64,000 nucleotides of DNA, taken from contig NC_088310.1 in the NCBI RefSeq assembly GCF_910592395.1, positions 5,153,501 to 5,217,500 of the forward strand, given 5' to 3'. The stretch is from Lineus longissimus (taxonomy: Eukaryota > Nemertea > Pilidiophora > Heteronemertea > Lineidae). Of this stretch, positions 41,302 to 53,000 are shown piece by piece. The notes beneath the pieces were generated by a model. It made no database searches and was not told the origin of the DNA. It was given only the letters and a program-made list of their open reading frames with translations. A program made the position numbers and the translations under genes. The number at the start of each line of letters is the position of its first letter. Position 1 is the stretch's first letter.

Positions 41302-41834
41302 TATGTACCGAGGATGAGCGGTGACTTACACCTTGATTTGGCTCAAACTTCTAATAAAGAATAGGACATCCTCAGGATAGGTACCCCCTTCACCCAACCA
41401 TCTCTCTTTCATTACATCTGTTTTTGTGACGCCATGCTAAGGTAGTTTCTGCAGGAGGTGAGAAATGACGATGCACCAATCCACAACCAGTATTATACTG
41501 TCTGATGATCATGTGATACAAAATTTATGCAACAATCAAAAATCGGCTCTGTGGCAGGTGCAAGGAAATGGTTGTCAGAAAATGCTCTTATCCCTTGGTC
41601 TTCTGTCATCTTCTTGATAAGAACTGTCACAATGACACATCTACTGCCAATATGCAGGATCTCGAATAGTTGTTGGATTGTTGACTGGTTGAGACAATGA
41701 ATTTGTATTAAGGTCCCTAGATTTCTAGATGTAGCCTAAATGTTTCTGTGCACACAAGTTATCTTGTTAGACATTCAAAAGAAATATCCTGAAAAAATCC
41801 TTTCAAAACAAATTGTAAATTTGGATTATTGAGT

Positions 41835-41878
41835 TGGCACCACGAGATTGGTGAAGTGGCACCACGAGATTGGTGAAG
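41835..41878. repeat. 22-bp perfect tandem duplication
   Basis: The unit TGGCACCACGAGATTGGTGAAG is present twice in exact tandem. Identity of the copies suggests a recent duplication. Confidence 0.95.
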
Positions 41879-42050
41879 TAACAGCAGTCAATGCCTCAAC
41901 TTTCAACTTGATGAAAAATGCGGCACCACAGAGGAAGAGCATTCAACTTTTGATCAGAATGTTGTAAGGGGGCTTAGCCATTGCCACCGGCTACTGCTTC
42001 CAATTGCCCAAGTGTAACATGTGCTCCTTGGTTCCCACTGAAAGGTTTCT

Positions 42051-42136
42051 GGATTAGGCTTTGGACTGAATGTAAAGCGCTTTAGGCAGTACAGTTGTAC
42101 AGTTTAAAGCACTATATAAGAACTTACATTCATTTC
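42051..42136 (+). mobile_element. LINE/SINE 3' tail fragment
   Basis: The stretch contains TGTAAAGCGCTTTAGG and then TTTAAAGCACTATATAAG, spaced as in the 3' ends of many L2/CR1-type LINEs and the SINEs that borrow their tails in marine animals. No A-box, B-box or reverse transcriptase frame is visible, so it is a short remnant. The assignment rests on motif recognition. Confidence 0.6.
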
Positions 42137-44075
42137 AACTTTTTTAACTCCAAGACTTAATTACACTTACAAGGACAGAGGTGTTTTTATGGATAGCTAT
42201 AATCCATAATTAGTTGGGATGGACTTCATGAACAGGGCAGCGAACATGTCTCACTCCCATCGACACTCAGGATTGATATGGCGATAATCATGATAGGGGG
42301 ATTAGCTTCTTTTAGACAATGCCTTGGACTCAGGAGACTGAAAGCCAGTCTGATCATCAAGGCAAATCAATCAAACTGGTTTATAACCAGCTAAACACCA
42401 ACATTATGTGTCTAACCGCAGGACCCCACCGAGACACCAAAATACGGATGCAGTCGGAATTATCCGCCTAAAGATGATTGTCCATGTTACTATGGTTACC
42501 ATTTCCCAAATGACCAATCACATCCCTAAAGTTAAAATATGAATACGGTGAATATTATGGGGTAGTCACATACGCGTCATAGAATGTGACAGGACAGCAA
42601 TAAAATGGCGTGGTTGAGTGACAACCAGGAACCTGTATGTTTCTATGGTTGACACCAATGAGGATAAGGATGACAACTGATGTTGAAGACGCGTTGCTGG
42701 GTGGAAGTGGCTCAGTTTTTAGTTTTACAGTTTTTGCAAAATTTCTTCAATATTAACAATAAAGTGAACAATTTATTGCTGATCACATGTAAGATTTCAC
42801 TCATTCAGATTTCAAAACCTGTGAAAAATTCCCTAGTTACGGTAAGAACAGAGTATTTGCAACTGCGCAAATGTTTTCTCACACGGGGGGACCTTCCCAA
42901 TGCGCTGGAGGTCAATTTCAATTGCCACCGAAAATGTCAAGCTATAAAAGTGATCAAATATGGGGTAAAATATGCAATTCAAATTAATAATAGGATGAAC
43001 AATAGCGAGGTATACCTTACCAAGGTTTGAACCGTTGTTTTCATTTTATCCAAATATCACAACATAATCCAGCTTCGGTTACAACAGAAATGGAAGTCTT
43101 TAGGGACGAGAACATTGTTTTTTAGGTGCAAAGTGTTATGTGACCAGCAGCAGGTGAACTAAGCCTATGTTTGACAATAATTGCAAGCTGTCTAATTTAC
43201 CAAATTATTAATTGCTGATCACACTAATCATACTTAACAATTACAAATGGAAAAGCAGCATGTGCCAAAACAAAAGCTAAGATTAATGTCAACAGAAAAA
43301 CAATAACTCAACTGGACTTGAGCCTGACTAATTACGCTCTCCACAGTGCCAAATACTCAATTTTGTAGCCTGCTAGACTTAAAAAATGCAGGGTCCTCCG
43401 AGGTGTGCCTGTCTATGTGGTATGAGGGTGCTAATTCCATGGTGTTAATTTAATTCTAAAGTAAACATCTCCCTGATGTAAATTACAGCAATATTGGGAA
43501 CCATGACAATGTGTGAACACAGATTGTAAACGTGGAAGCCACTACAAAGAAAGACAGAATGTTATAAGAAGAAAATTGTGAGAAAAATATGTTTGAAGGC
43601 ATGTCAAATGATACGCTGCATTGCTTGGTTTCTTGAATTGGGACAGGAATACATCCAACACAAGTAATTACAGCCTTCCCTAATGAAGGATAAGCTCTAG
43701 AATCTATTTTGTTTCAAACCCTCAATTTTTAACCCTCCAAGTCTAGGGACGTCAAACAATTCTCCAAGGACATTGCACGACTTGTATTATAGGTCAATTA
43801 CTGTCATAATTTACAAGGAAAATCACTGACCTCTCTTTCAAACTGTACTTAGTTCTTCAATGAAGTTATAATTTCAACTTGTGAATTCCGCTTCGTTCAC
43901 TTGTCTTGATCATTTACACCATTTCTGAAAAAAATATTGAAGATAACTTTTTAATAGAGAACATACATGTAACATCACTCTTTTTACATGACAGAACTTA
44001 ACTTACTTATGGGTAGAATCATTTCACCACATATTTTTCTATATATTATTCATACTTTGTTAACACTGAGCCATG

Positions 44076-44092
44076 TATATATATATATATAT
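44076..44092. repeat. TA dinucleotide tract
   Basis: An uninterrupted run of alternating T and A over 17 bases. Confidence 0.9.
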
Positions 44093-44182
44093 TCTTGTCT
44101 TCACCAATTATTTCGTGCTGCTTGTAGTAATTAAGCAACCTTACTTCTTCTTTTAAATAACAACCAAGGTTTAGAGGAATAA

Positions 44183-44195
44183 CCCCCCCCCCCCC
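44183..44195. repeat. Poly-C tract
   Basis: Thirteen consecutive C on the plus strand in otherwise AT-rich DNA. Its exact length may suffer from sequencing error. Confidence 0.9.
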
Positions 44196-44662
44196 ACAAG
44201 TCGAACGAATTATCAGCATTGATAGTAGAACCATACATCATGTTAGTTTATAGGCCTAGATAGTTCCTGGTAGGTTTGTTTTTTTTCCTGAAAAGAACTA
44301 TTTTCAACAATTGCCTCAGAATATGACACTTAACAATGATCCTTTCTTATGATTTGACAAAGAGTACAAAACTTTGTGAGTAATTTCTTGGCCGGACTGA
44401 GTCAACATAAATCAGTGTGTCACTGTTAAGTCATCACGACACACAAAATCCTGATATAAACATCATCAAGCTTTTTATCACCGTCTTCAATACCAACATC
44501 AAAATGATGACATACCCAAAAACCAAGTAATATCGACAAGTTATAAACACAGAAACATACATAACGCATAATGAATTTTGCAATTATCATCAAAATGGGG
44601 CAGCTGCTACACATTGGAATAGCTGTATACAATGTATACGTAGGGACGTATGTACACAAGAA

Positions 44663-44698
44663 GCACGTGCCTGTTAGGCGGAAATATGGCCGACGAAA
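44663..44698 (+). promoter_or_regulatory. Promoter-like cluster: palindromic E-box and YY1-like element
   Basis: GCACGTGC (44663-44670) is a palindromic E-box. Sixteen bases on, AAATATGGCCGAC resembles a plus-strand YY1 element, a type often found just inside transcription starts. CpG dinucleotides are locally frequent. It lies about 500 bases before the CMC4 start codon. It could serve CMC4, the unlocated FOXN leader on the other strand, or both. Confidence 0.35.
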
Positions 44699-44973
44699 TC
44701 AAGGATGCGACGACGCTATCTCATTTCAAACACTGTTACAACACAATTAAAACCTCTACAAACAAACACATCGAATGAAATTCGAAGAATATTATATCAT
44801 TTACATCTGAGCAAAGTTTTATAAGGAAACATGACCGAATTCTTGGTAAATACCCACCTTTTTCGAAGGGATGTATACCCACATGGGACAGACCAACAAT
44901 CGATTGTCTGCAATACGTTAGCCACGTGATGAAGCCAAATGGGTCTCCACGCAGGAGGTGCGTCTCCTGGCGG

Positions 44974-45052
44974 TAATGAGTGGAACTGAACTGAACCTGG
45001 TACTCGAACAATTTAGCGAATTATACCAGGTTCAGTTCAGTTCCACTCATTA
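44974..45052. repeat. Perfect 29-bp inverted repeat with 21-base loop
   Basis: The left arm (44974-45002, beginning TAATGAGTGG and ending CCTGGTA) is the exact reverse complement of the right arm (45024-45052). The loop is 45003-45023. Each arm includes a duplicated GAACT step. It is too large and too exact to be chance and could form a strong hairpin. It sits 20 bases before a CTCF-like site and about 130 bases before the CMC4 start codon. Confidence 0.95.
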
Positions 45053-45072
45053 GAGAGTAGGTAATCAAGTTA

Positions 45073-45086
45073 CCGCTAGATGGCGC
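45073..45086 (+). promoter_or_regulatory. CTCF-like site
   Basis: CCGCTAGATGGCGC agrees closely with the bilaterian CTCF core (AGRKGGCGC type). It lies just downstream of the hairpin and upstream of CMC4, between two gene domains (FOXN and CMC4-MTR-STX5), where an insulator would make sense. The function is inferred from motif and place. Confidence 0.5.
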
Positions 45087-45183
45087 AAAATTCAAGTAAG
45101 GCAGTGCGGTCCTCCTCCTCTCACGAAAATATCTGAAAAATTTCTTTTCATTTGACATGTTCGAAGCATAAAATGCACTTAAA

Positions 45184-45879
45184 ATGTACCAAACACCGGT
45201 TGATCCTTGTCAAAAATATGCGTGTGCAATCCAGAATTGTCTGCAAGGTACTGTACATAGTAATGTAGTTATGTTAGCAAAAGTTCACGACTCCGCTGTT
45301 GAATGGGGATTTTACAGACATTTATTTAATTTTGTGTGGTACTGCCACTACTGGTAGGCCTACGCCTACTACAGTAATATTGATAAGTTGAGAAATGTAC
45401 GTGTTTATCATTGCATACTGATGGTGATACATGAGGGATTTTAAATCTAATTGTCTCCATTTCATTCGAAAATATAGGCATAATTTGAACTCTGTCTGTC
45501 ATCATCTTCATCTTGTCTTGGCAGCCATTGTTTTCGTAGCCAATATTGCAATAATATATGGCAGCGCATAAACCAGGGAGTCCAATAACATGAATTAATC
45601 AAGTTATTGAGATTTAAGGGAAGAGGAGTCACTCCATAGAATATGCCAATAGCTCGGACTCCTTGTATAGAGATGGGCGTTCAGGGACTTATCAATCAGA
45701 AAATGAATGAACTGAAATATGTTTATCTTTCAGCTCACAAGTACAATGACAATGCCTGCAAAGACGTGATCAAGGCAATGGAGGCATGCTGTGATAGGAA
45801 CAGCCATAAGGAGTCCGTCTGCTGTTCAGGTTTTCGGAAGAATAGTGCCAAAAATATACTGAATTCCCCAAAAAGATGA
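45184..45879 (+). CDS. CMC4: CMC4, twin CX9C mitochondrial intermembrane-space protein
   Basis: Two coding exons, 45184-45247 and 45734-45879, join in phase to give 69 residues; the human protein has 68. Exon 1 encodes DPCQKYACAIQNCLQ, matching the start of human CMC4. Exon 2 carries CKDVIKAMEACC and SVCCSGF, matching its second helix and tail. Cysteines at 9, 14, 19, 30, 40, 41 and 52 reproduce the human spacing exactly; C51 is extra. CMC4 belongs to the small twin-CX9C proteins imported and oxidised by the Mia40 pathway, with a helical hairpin held by disulphides; its precise role is not settled. Donor GTACTG and acceptor TTTCAG are good. An in-frame TAA at 45169-45171 fixes the start, and position -3 is A. 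The gene converges on MTR. Confidence 0.92.
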
Positions 45880-47004
45880 CAACAAAGCAGAGTTAGGACT
45901 CTCATGGAATTCATGACATGCTAAGGGTTGTTACATCCAAACAGACCCTATGGTCAATGCTACAGCTACACGGCAAATAACTGTGAAATTGTCGATTTGC
46001 AGATTGTTCAAACACTTTAATGAAAGACATATTTAATCCTGGTATTCACATTCCTTGATGGCCAATGATGTTGCACTACCTTCTTTCAAGGCAATGAATA
46101 TAAAAACAAACAACATTTTCCATTGAATAACATAAATATCTTATTTGATGATTATATTTTTCCATACACTGTATATCCCAGCTTAATCTTGCAGCATGAA
46201 TAAAATGTTATTACTTGACAATTCATCTTTTTCTGCATTCAGCCTGTGTCAACAATGGTCAGGAACTTTTTCATCACAGATAAAATTGGTCAAATTTTGC
46301 ATCCACTTGTGATGTTGTCTTTCTGCGACCGTCTCAGTCATTGGAAAGTCCTATAATGTGCTACAAAGGATTAATAAAAACTAACCTTTACTAATTCTTG
46401 ATGCTACCTAGTGTCTGAGTTTCCACAACTCAACAATGACTGAGACCATTGCGAGGGGACATCAACTCTAGTGCAAACTTCATCAATCATTCATCAACAT
46501 AAACCTTGGCAACAATGACATTATCATTTCTAACATTCTAAACATCATAAATTATCAGCTGTGATAGGCCCTTTTTATATGGATTCTGGAAGATACTTTG
46601 GTAACTGTGAAGATGCCATTGCAGGTGATGTAAAACTGTTCTCTGTCTTGTTCACTTCCCGAGGACTTAATCACTCAATCCCGCGCGGGGTCTGGGCTCA
46701 CGCGGCCCGCCCAACCGTCGGACTTTTAGTAGTTGCCCGGCATGATTTTGGAATGGTTCCCACTCCTTTCTTTCCCGAGCCTATGGCACATTCAGGGTCA
46801 CTGACCAGCCCCTACTGTCCCCATGACCAAAGAGTTAAAAACGACCCAGACCCTGTCCATTTTGTCAATTTCACTAAAATATTTCAAGTTATTTACCCAG
46901 CACCTAATATAAGTGATCCTCAATACTGCTAGTCAGTGACATCTCTTTCAATGTTATTCCCCGACTAAAGAAAAAAACTTCTAAAGGCTTTTGGTCCAGT
47001 GTCT
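45880..47004. other. Tail-to-tail interval between CMC4 and MTR
   Basis: The left part should be the CMC4 3' UTR and the right part the MTR 3' UTR. No canonical minus-strand AATAAA was found close to the MTR stop. A short GC-rich patch at about 46660-46800 lies inside a 123-codon plus-strand frame (46561-46932) that I cannot assign to any family. Confidence 0.5.
46199..46204 (+). terminator. Candidate CMC4 poly(A) signal
   Basis: Canonical AATAAA about 320 bases after the CMC4 stop codon, the first strong hexamer on the plus strand. Another lies near 46373. Confidence 0.5.
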
Positions 47005-50000
47005 TCACTCTGCTTCATATGAAAGATTTGGTCCCAACCATTTCTCCATTTTCTCCACCGACTCTCCTTTCCTTTGTGAATAATCAAGAATCTGAAAAGG
47101 AAAGGGGAACCGATATCAGTTTCAGTATAGCTCACACAGAATGTGATAAAATCCTTATTACACCTGTGTCCACTACATCGTTACCCAGATACACAATGAT
47201 ATGGGGCAATCGCCAGTCAAAGCTACTGATGTTTCAGGCCACCTTTGTTCCCCCTAATCAAGTCGACTTGAGCGGATATATCAATGCAGAGAGGGCCTCC
47301 TATTGGTAAGCTAATGGACTATAGTCATCAACAGAAGATCTCCCCAATTCCTCGAATTTCGAGCAGGAACTGATGACACCGCATACCTACTTGAGTCGCA
47401 GAACCTGCCGATAGAATGGTTAAGAAGACATCCACAGACTTCTGAACTTCTTTTTGTCAATTTACCTGGTCTTTATCAATCTTTCCAACCGCGAAGTAGT
47501 TGGACTTTGGATGAGCAAAATAGAGTCCAGAGACTGAAGCGGCCGGGTCCATGGCAAGGGATTCTGTAAGTGTGATGTCAACATCATCTGCTTGCATCAG
47601 GCGCCACATGGTTTGTTTCTCCAGGTGGTCTGGTTGACTGGGATAGCCTGGGGCTGGACGTATACCCTGTTGGGGAGAGTGACCAGATTTATTTATCTTG
47701 ACCTATGAATCAGTCGGAAGGTATCTAAGGTGAATAAGACAAGTAACGCTGCCGATAAATGCTGGTTTTACAATGGCTATCCAGTGTTCCCAATTTCCCT
47801 TTATTTTCGTACTCTATACTGTTTGTAATGAAGTCAAAATAGCTATGAAGGTGAACTGAAACTTCCTATTTTAGGACTAAAGTTTGGAATAAGAGCAACA
47901 ATCAATTATTTAATTGCTACCTTGAGCTGAAAGGAAGTGTGAGGCATGTTCTACTAACCTGGTATTTTATCCGATGAAGATCTTGTGATTCCATCTGTTC
48001 ATCTGAGCAGTACCCCCAGTAATCTTTTCGGACCCTCTCATGCATTTCCTCAGCAAATGCCTGAAGTGAAGCAATGATATTTGATGCAAACATTCAGAAA
48101 TGCTCAGGTTGTAGCTCTGACTGAGCAGCTCATCTGAGTTGCAATGAACCGTTTTAGGATTGACTGGGGTTAAATTGTGAAGTCAGATGAGAACCTTTAC
48201 TGTTGTTGATAGCTGACAATGACCCCAAAACTTTTTCTCTCAAGATCCAGAGTTGCAACAACAGGATTTGTCCTGAGATTGGTTATTATGAACTCAAGTT
48301 CTCACAAGTGACCACTCATCTCCCGTCTCCGACATGGGCAATATCTGGAAATGTCCTCACCTCTGCCAGTCTGTCAGCGAGAGCCTTCACCATAATGATA
48401 CTGTAATCATCAAACTGTTCTTCGTACCTGCGGTGAGAATGATTAAAGAGAATCAATGCTTTAATCTATACTACATGTATTACTCATGAAGCAAAACCAC
48501 TGGTACATGTACCTCTATGAGATTCACCAAGAGCTTTTAAGCATGATGATGCCAACACAAAAGCGACAGCATCAGTCTTGCTTCAGGATAGCTCTGGCAA
48601 CCAGCATAGTATTATGATCTATCAAAGGCTATCTGACACCTCTGACCAACTATACACTGAAATGTTTTGCGGCCAAACACCCAAATAGGGCTTAAGTTAT
48701 GTTGAAGGTAGTTTGATGATAACATTGCTCATTCTCTGATAGGACAAAATCATGCTAAAATTTGTTGCTACTCCGGAAAAATCACGACAAATCAGACAAC
48801 TCATATGAACTCACTTGCTACATAGTTTAGGAACTCCAAATCCGACACTGACAGCAAACATGCCAACATAGTCCTGTACACCGCTCTCCCTGGGGGCCAC
48901 AAAGTCTGATATGCATGTGTAAGGATCTTCACAGTGCACATCCTTCTCAGCCTAAGAAAAATAGTTTAATAATATCAACAATATTACGAATGTGACCTTT
49001 TTGGCTATTTTGATGAAAGCATTGGTACATGTATCAGTTGAGAAATTTTGTCCAGTGGGCATGATAAAATATATGGAGTCACCAAAAAGATTAGCTGTCC
49101 TATTTGTCTGTCATCAGATTGGCCCATCAAAGTGAGGAAATTCTTCAGAGGCTCAACGGCAATTGTGAGTGATTTTACCTGTTGTCGAAGGCCATACAAT
49201 GTTTCTATATGTGTCTCATTCTCATCATAGACATGAATATCGTCATCGACTGACTGTGCTCTATAGAATCCGATCACACCCTTCGCCTGTAGCAGTTTCT
49301 CATTGACGATGGTCTCCAACATCTCCTGGGCTTCGTCAAATAACTTCTTTGCTTCCTCACCTGCAGCAAAACAGAAACGACGACTTGATGGGAATCATTC
49401 ACTGATGTCACAGAGGCATCTATTTTGGGTGTCAGAGTTATTCAATTACGCTTCCAACACAGAATGTTAGCACTAATAACTGACCTGTGATTAGCACTAA
49501 TAACTTGTGATAAAATTCACTTCAGCCCATCAAAAGATGGGAGGGGAGGATATTTCATTCAAGTAGAACTTTACTTCACTTACCCACTGATTTGTCATTA
49601 AATATTTTAGGATATCCCCTATTTGGGTATTTCCCCCTCAGCTGCCAAACATCAAAGAAAGGTTTCCAATCTATATATGGTATCAGACACTCGATATCGT
49701 AGTCATGGAATTGTTTCACCCCAAGGAATGTTGGTACTACAATACTTCTATCGCTTTTCCAGTCGATCCTGAGTTTCCTTTCACGAGCCTTTTGGAGAGG
49801 TAGATACTTGTGGTCCTAAAAAAAGAATTATATTCACAAAGGATAAAGGCAAGTCTATTGCTACCAGGACTGGATTCTCCACTCTAGTACAGACTACAGT
49901 CAATTGATTGGACACAAGAGACATCCAGTCAGTAAAGTATACAATGCCACACTCCCTTGAATAACCCACCTTGAGTGAATCATAATGATCTGATCTGATG

Positions 50001-53000
50001 TCTTCATATTCTTCTTTTATCTCCTCCACGTAGTCTTCATTAGCATTCTCATCTAGGAGGGCAGAGCACTGAAAAAAGAATAGGTGGTTGCTTTTGCAAT
50101 GATAGCATTTAAGCTGGCAGAACAGGCATGTATCACACAGGCCTTTTAAGTGCATGAAGTTCACAGTGTTTAACGCCATAATGAAGTACGTAATGGAGTT
50201 GAAAAAACGAATGCACATTTCTCCATAATACCACCATAAACTCCATGGTGGAAATGTTGTTTTGTTTTTGCTCAATGCTGGCCTCAAGCTCCAGCTTTGC
50301 AGGTGCCTCCATCAAGTTGTCAGGTAAACAAAAGACCAGTGCTTCTGTACTTGGGTTTCTCAGTATCAGCTGCCATTTTGTAAAACTCAGGTTATCGAGT
50401 ATAGGCTAGGCCTGACGCCGTTATGAGAAAAGCTAAGTGATACTTACCACCACAACACTCTTTGAAGCATCAAGCACATGGACAGTTGGGGAGGAGTATC
50501 GCGGTGAGATCTTAACAGCTGTATGAGTTCTGAAGAAAGTAAATAAGATACAGTACAAACTAGCCCAATTTAATAGCAAACAGAATGAGACCCGATGCTT
50601 GGGACGATTAAAGGAAAGAGGATAGAATGAGGAGTCCCTAGAAAAGATGCACCTTTACCAATTGGCTGAATCGTCAACTGAGCATGCAATTCAATCGAAC
50701 TAGACTCTCTTGAAAGCCAATAGATACTCACTTAGAGGTAGTAGCCCCACCTATGAGTAGGGGCGTCTTCATGCCAATACGTTCCATCTCCTTAGCAACA
50801 TGGATCATTTCGTCAAGGGACGGCGTAATTAGCCCAGACAGACCGATGAAATCAGCGTTGACGTTTATGGCTGTCTCGAGAATCTTCTCACACGGTGTCA
50901 TTACGCCCAGGTCAATCACCCTGAAATCGTTTGTTCAATGATGAAATTTACAGTGTTTCATTGATGACGTTTCTCGAGTGGCAATGATTATAATGATGAT
51001 TGTTTGACTGCTGCGACAACAACGCTTAGCCAAAAATATAACAAATATCTATAAATTCAACTTCATTTGAAAACGGCTCACCTGTAGTTATTACATCCCA
51101 AAACAACCCCGACAATATTCTTCCCGATATCATGGACATCCCCTTTGACAGTCGCGATCACGAGTGTTCCAACATACGATGGTTCACTCGACGTTAATCC
51201 TTGGGCCAGCATCGACTCTTCCTTCTCTTTTTCCATAAACGGAACAAGATGGCCGACTGCCTTTTTCATGACTCTTGCAGACTTGATGACCTGGGGAAGG
51301 AACATTTTACCGGCACCAAACAGGTCTCCTACGATACTCATGCCCTAAAATAGAGAAATAAACGTATAGCAAAATCCATTGTTGACTTTACCAATCATAA
51401 TTTGTGCGATACCCTTCAGACTGACTGATGATGCTATCTGTAATCTAGTGCATAGTGAAGAACACAGTGGAGATCATTTCTCCCATCAAAAATTACTTAA
51501 ACACCTTCTCAATTTGGCAGTTTAAAGTACAGGTAACCTACAGCAACCCACCTTCATAAGAGGACCTTCTATCACATTGAGAGGTCTTGGATATAACACA
51601 TTATTTTGCCTCGCTTCTTCTGTATCTTCAACCACAAACTTATCAATACCCTGAAAAACACAAAGTTCAATTATTTCACTGCAGACTGAATAATCCATTT
51701 ACAGTATGGTCTGCCACTGAAACTCATATGGAATTTTCATGGTATACATTAAGCTTAAGTCACTCTTTCTCTTCATATTTGGGTCTCCAACTAAACAAAG
51801 TTCACAAAATATAATTGGAAGCAAAAGGAAAACTGCCCATACCTTGACAAGTGAATACTCCAGCCTCTCCTCAACGGGAGAAGACCTCCACAAATCAGCT
51901 TTTTCATCCTTCTTGGCAGTTTTCCCAAAACTCTGAGCGTACAAGAGCAATTTTTCAGTCCCCTCCGGGTCAGTGTTCCACAATAAGCTCTCCGAAAGTT
52001 CTAGCAGTTTAGGTTCGATATCATCGTAGAGGGGCAGACTTCCAGCATTCACTATACCCATGTCCATACCAGCCTGAAATACAGAATTAGCACCTTCACA
52101 ACCAGCTGCCTCTAATTTTAAGCTTTGTTCAAATGAGATGTTTTTATCAACAAACAAATTTGTACTCCTCACGTCTTATGGTTTTATACCCTTTTTTGTG
52201 TCAAAGCAAGGTTACACAGAATCGATAAACGCTTTCAATGAGTCAATGTTTCCCCAACAATTCTTCACTAAACAAAACTGGTGTACATTGAAACCATACC
52301 TCTCACATGCTATTGCTTTTTCTTACTTCATCACATACCCACTGGTATTCTGCTTAAAACAAAACTCGTACAGTGTGACACACAGACCCTCACCTTTATA
52401 GCATGGTACAAGAATACACTGTGCATGGCTTCTCTGATCTTCTCCTTCCCTCGGAATGAAAATGAAAAGTTTGACACTCCCCCACTAATACGACATCCTG
52501 GTAGTGTTTTCTGAAATAAATAAATATTCATAAGTCCAACGATGGATGGTGTACCCAAAACAGGTCTTAGAAAAGTTACTGATAATTTGTTTTTCATTCG
52601 AAGGCCAAAGGCACTAACACGAAGACCGGGTATCTCTATACTTTCTTTTAGGTGTTATAATATTTAAAATAAGACATTAACCTTGATAATTTTTGTAGCT
52701 TCTATAAACTCAGCCCCGTAGTTGTTATGTTCTTCCATTCCCGTTGCGATGGTCAGAATGTTTGGGTCAAAGATGATATCATTGCGATTGAATCCAACCT
52801 GCTCGACAAGGATATTGTATGATCGTGTACATATTTCTACCTTCCGCTTACAATCAGCTGCCTGAAAAAAATCAAATCATTATTTATCACGTTGTTAAAA
52901 TTTGTATATTACAGGGATTGTGGTAAAGGCCATGGATGTTCAATATAAAGTTCCTTTCTCTCAATAACTTTTTATACACCATTTCCTCAATAAAAACTGA

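Larger units (their letters stand above)
23635..44640. other. Gene-poor 21-kb region, possible FOXN leader intron
   Basis: I see no recognisable protein gene or RNA gene here. The FOXN start exon has an acceptor at its 5' edge, so the real promoter lies further right and this stretch may be intron. Contents worth noting are RFX-like palindromes, an ATG-repeat microsatellite at 34172, a diverged duplication at 39047-39242, a pogo-like MITE at 41142, a 22-bp tandem repeat at 41835, a LINE/SINE tail near 42051, and AT and C homopolymer tracts near 44.1 kb. Open frames up to 162 codons occur but look like chance. Confidence 0.5.

Noticed and set aside
44736-45011. 91-codon minus-strand frame near the CMC4 promoter
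   Set aside because: Its first codons are the arm of the 29-bp inverted repeat and it matches no family I know. Not enough to call a gene.
45643-45733. Start of CMC4 at the in-frame ATG 45643
   Set aside because: The peptide before 45734 lacks the first cysteines of the family, while exon 45184-45247 supplies them at exact spacing with a phase-compatible donor.
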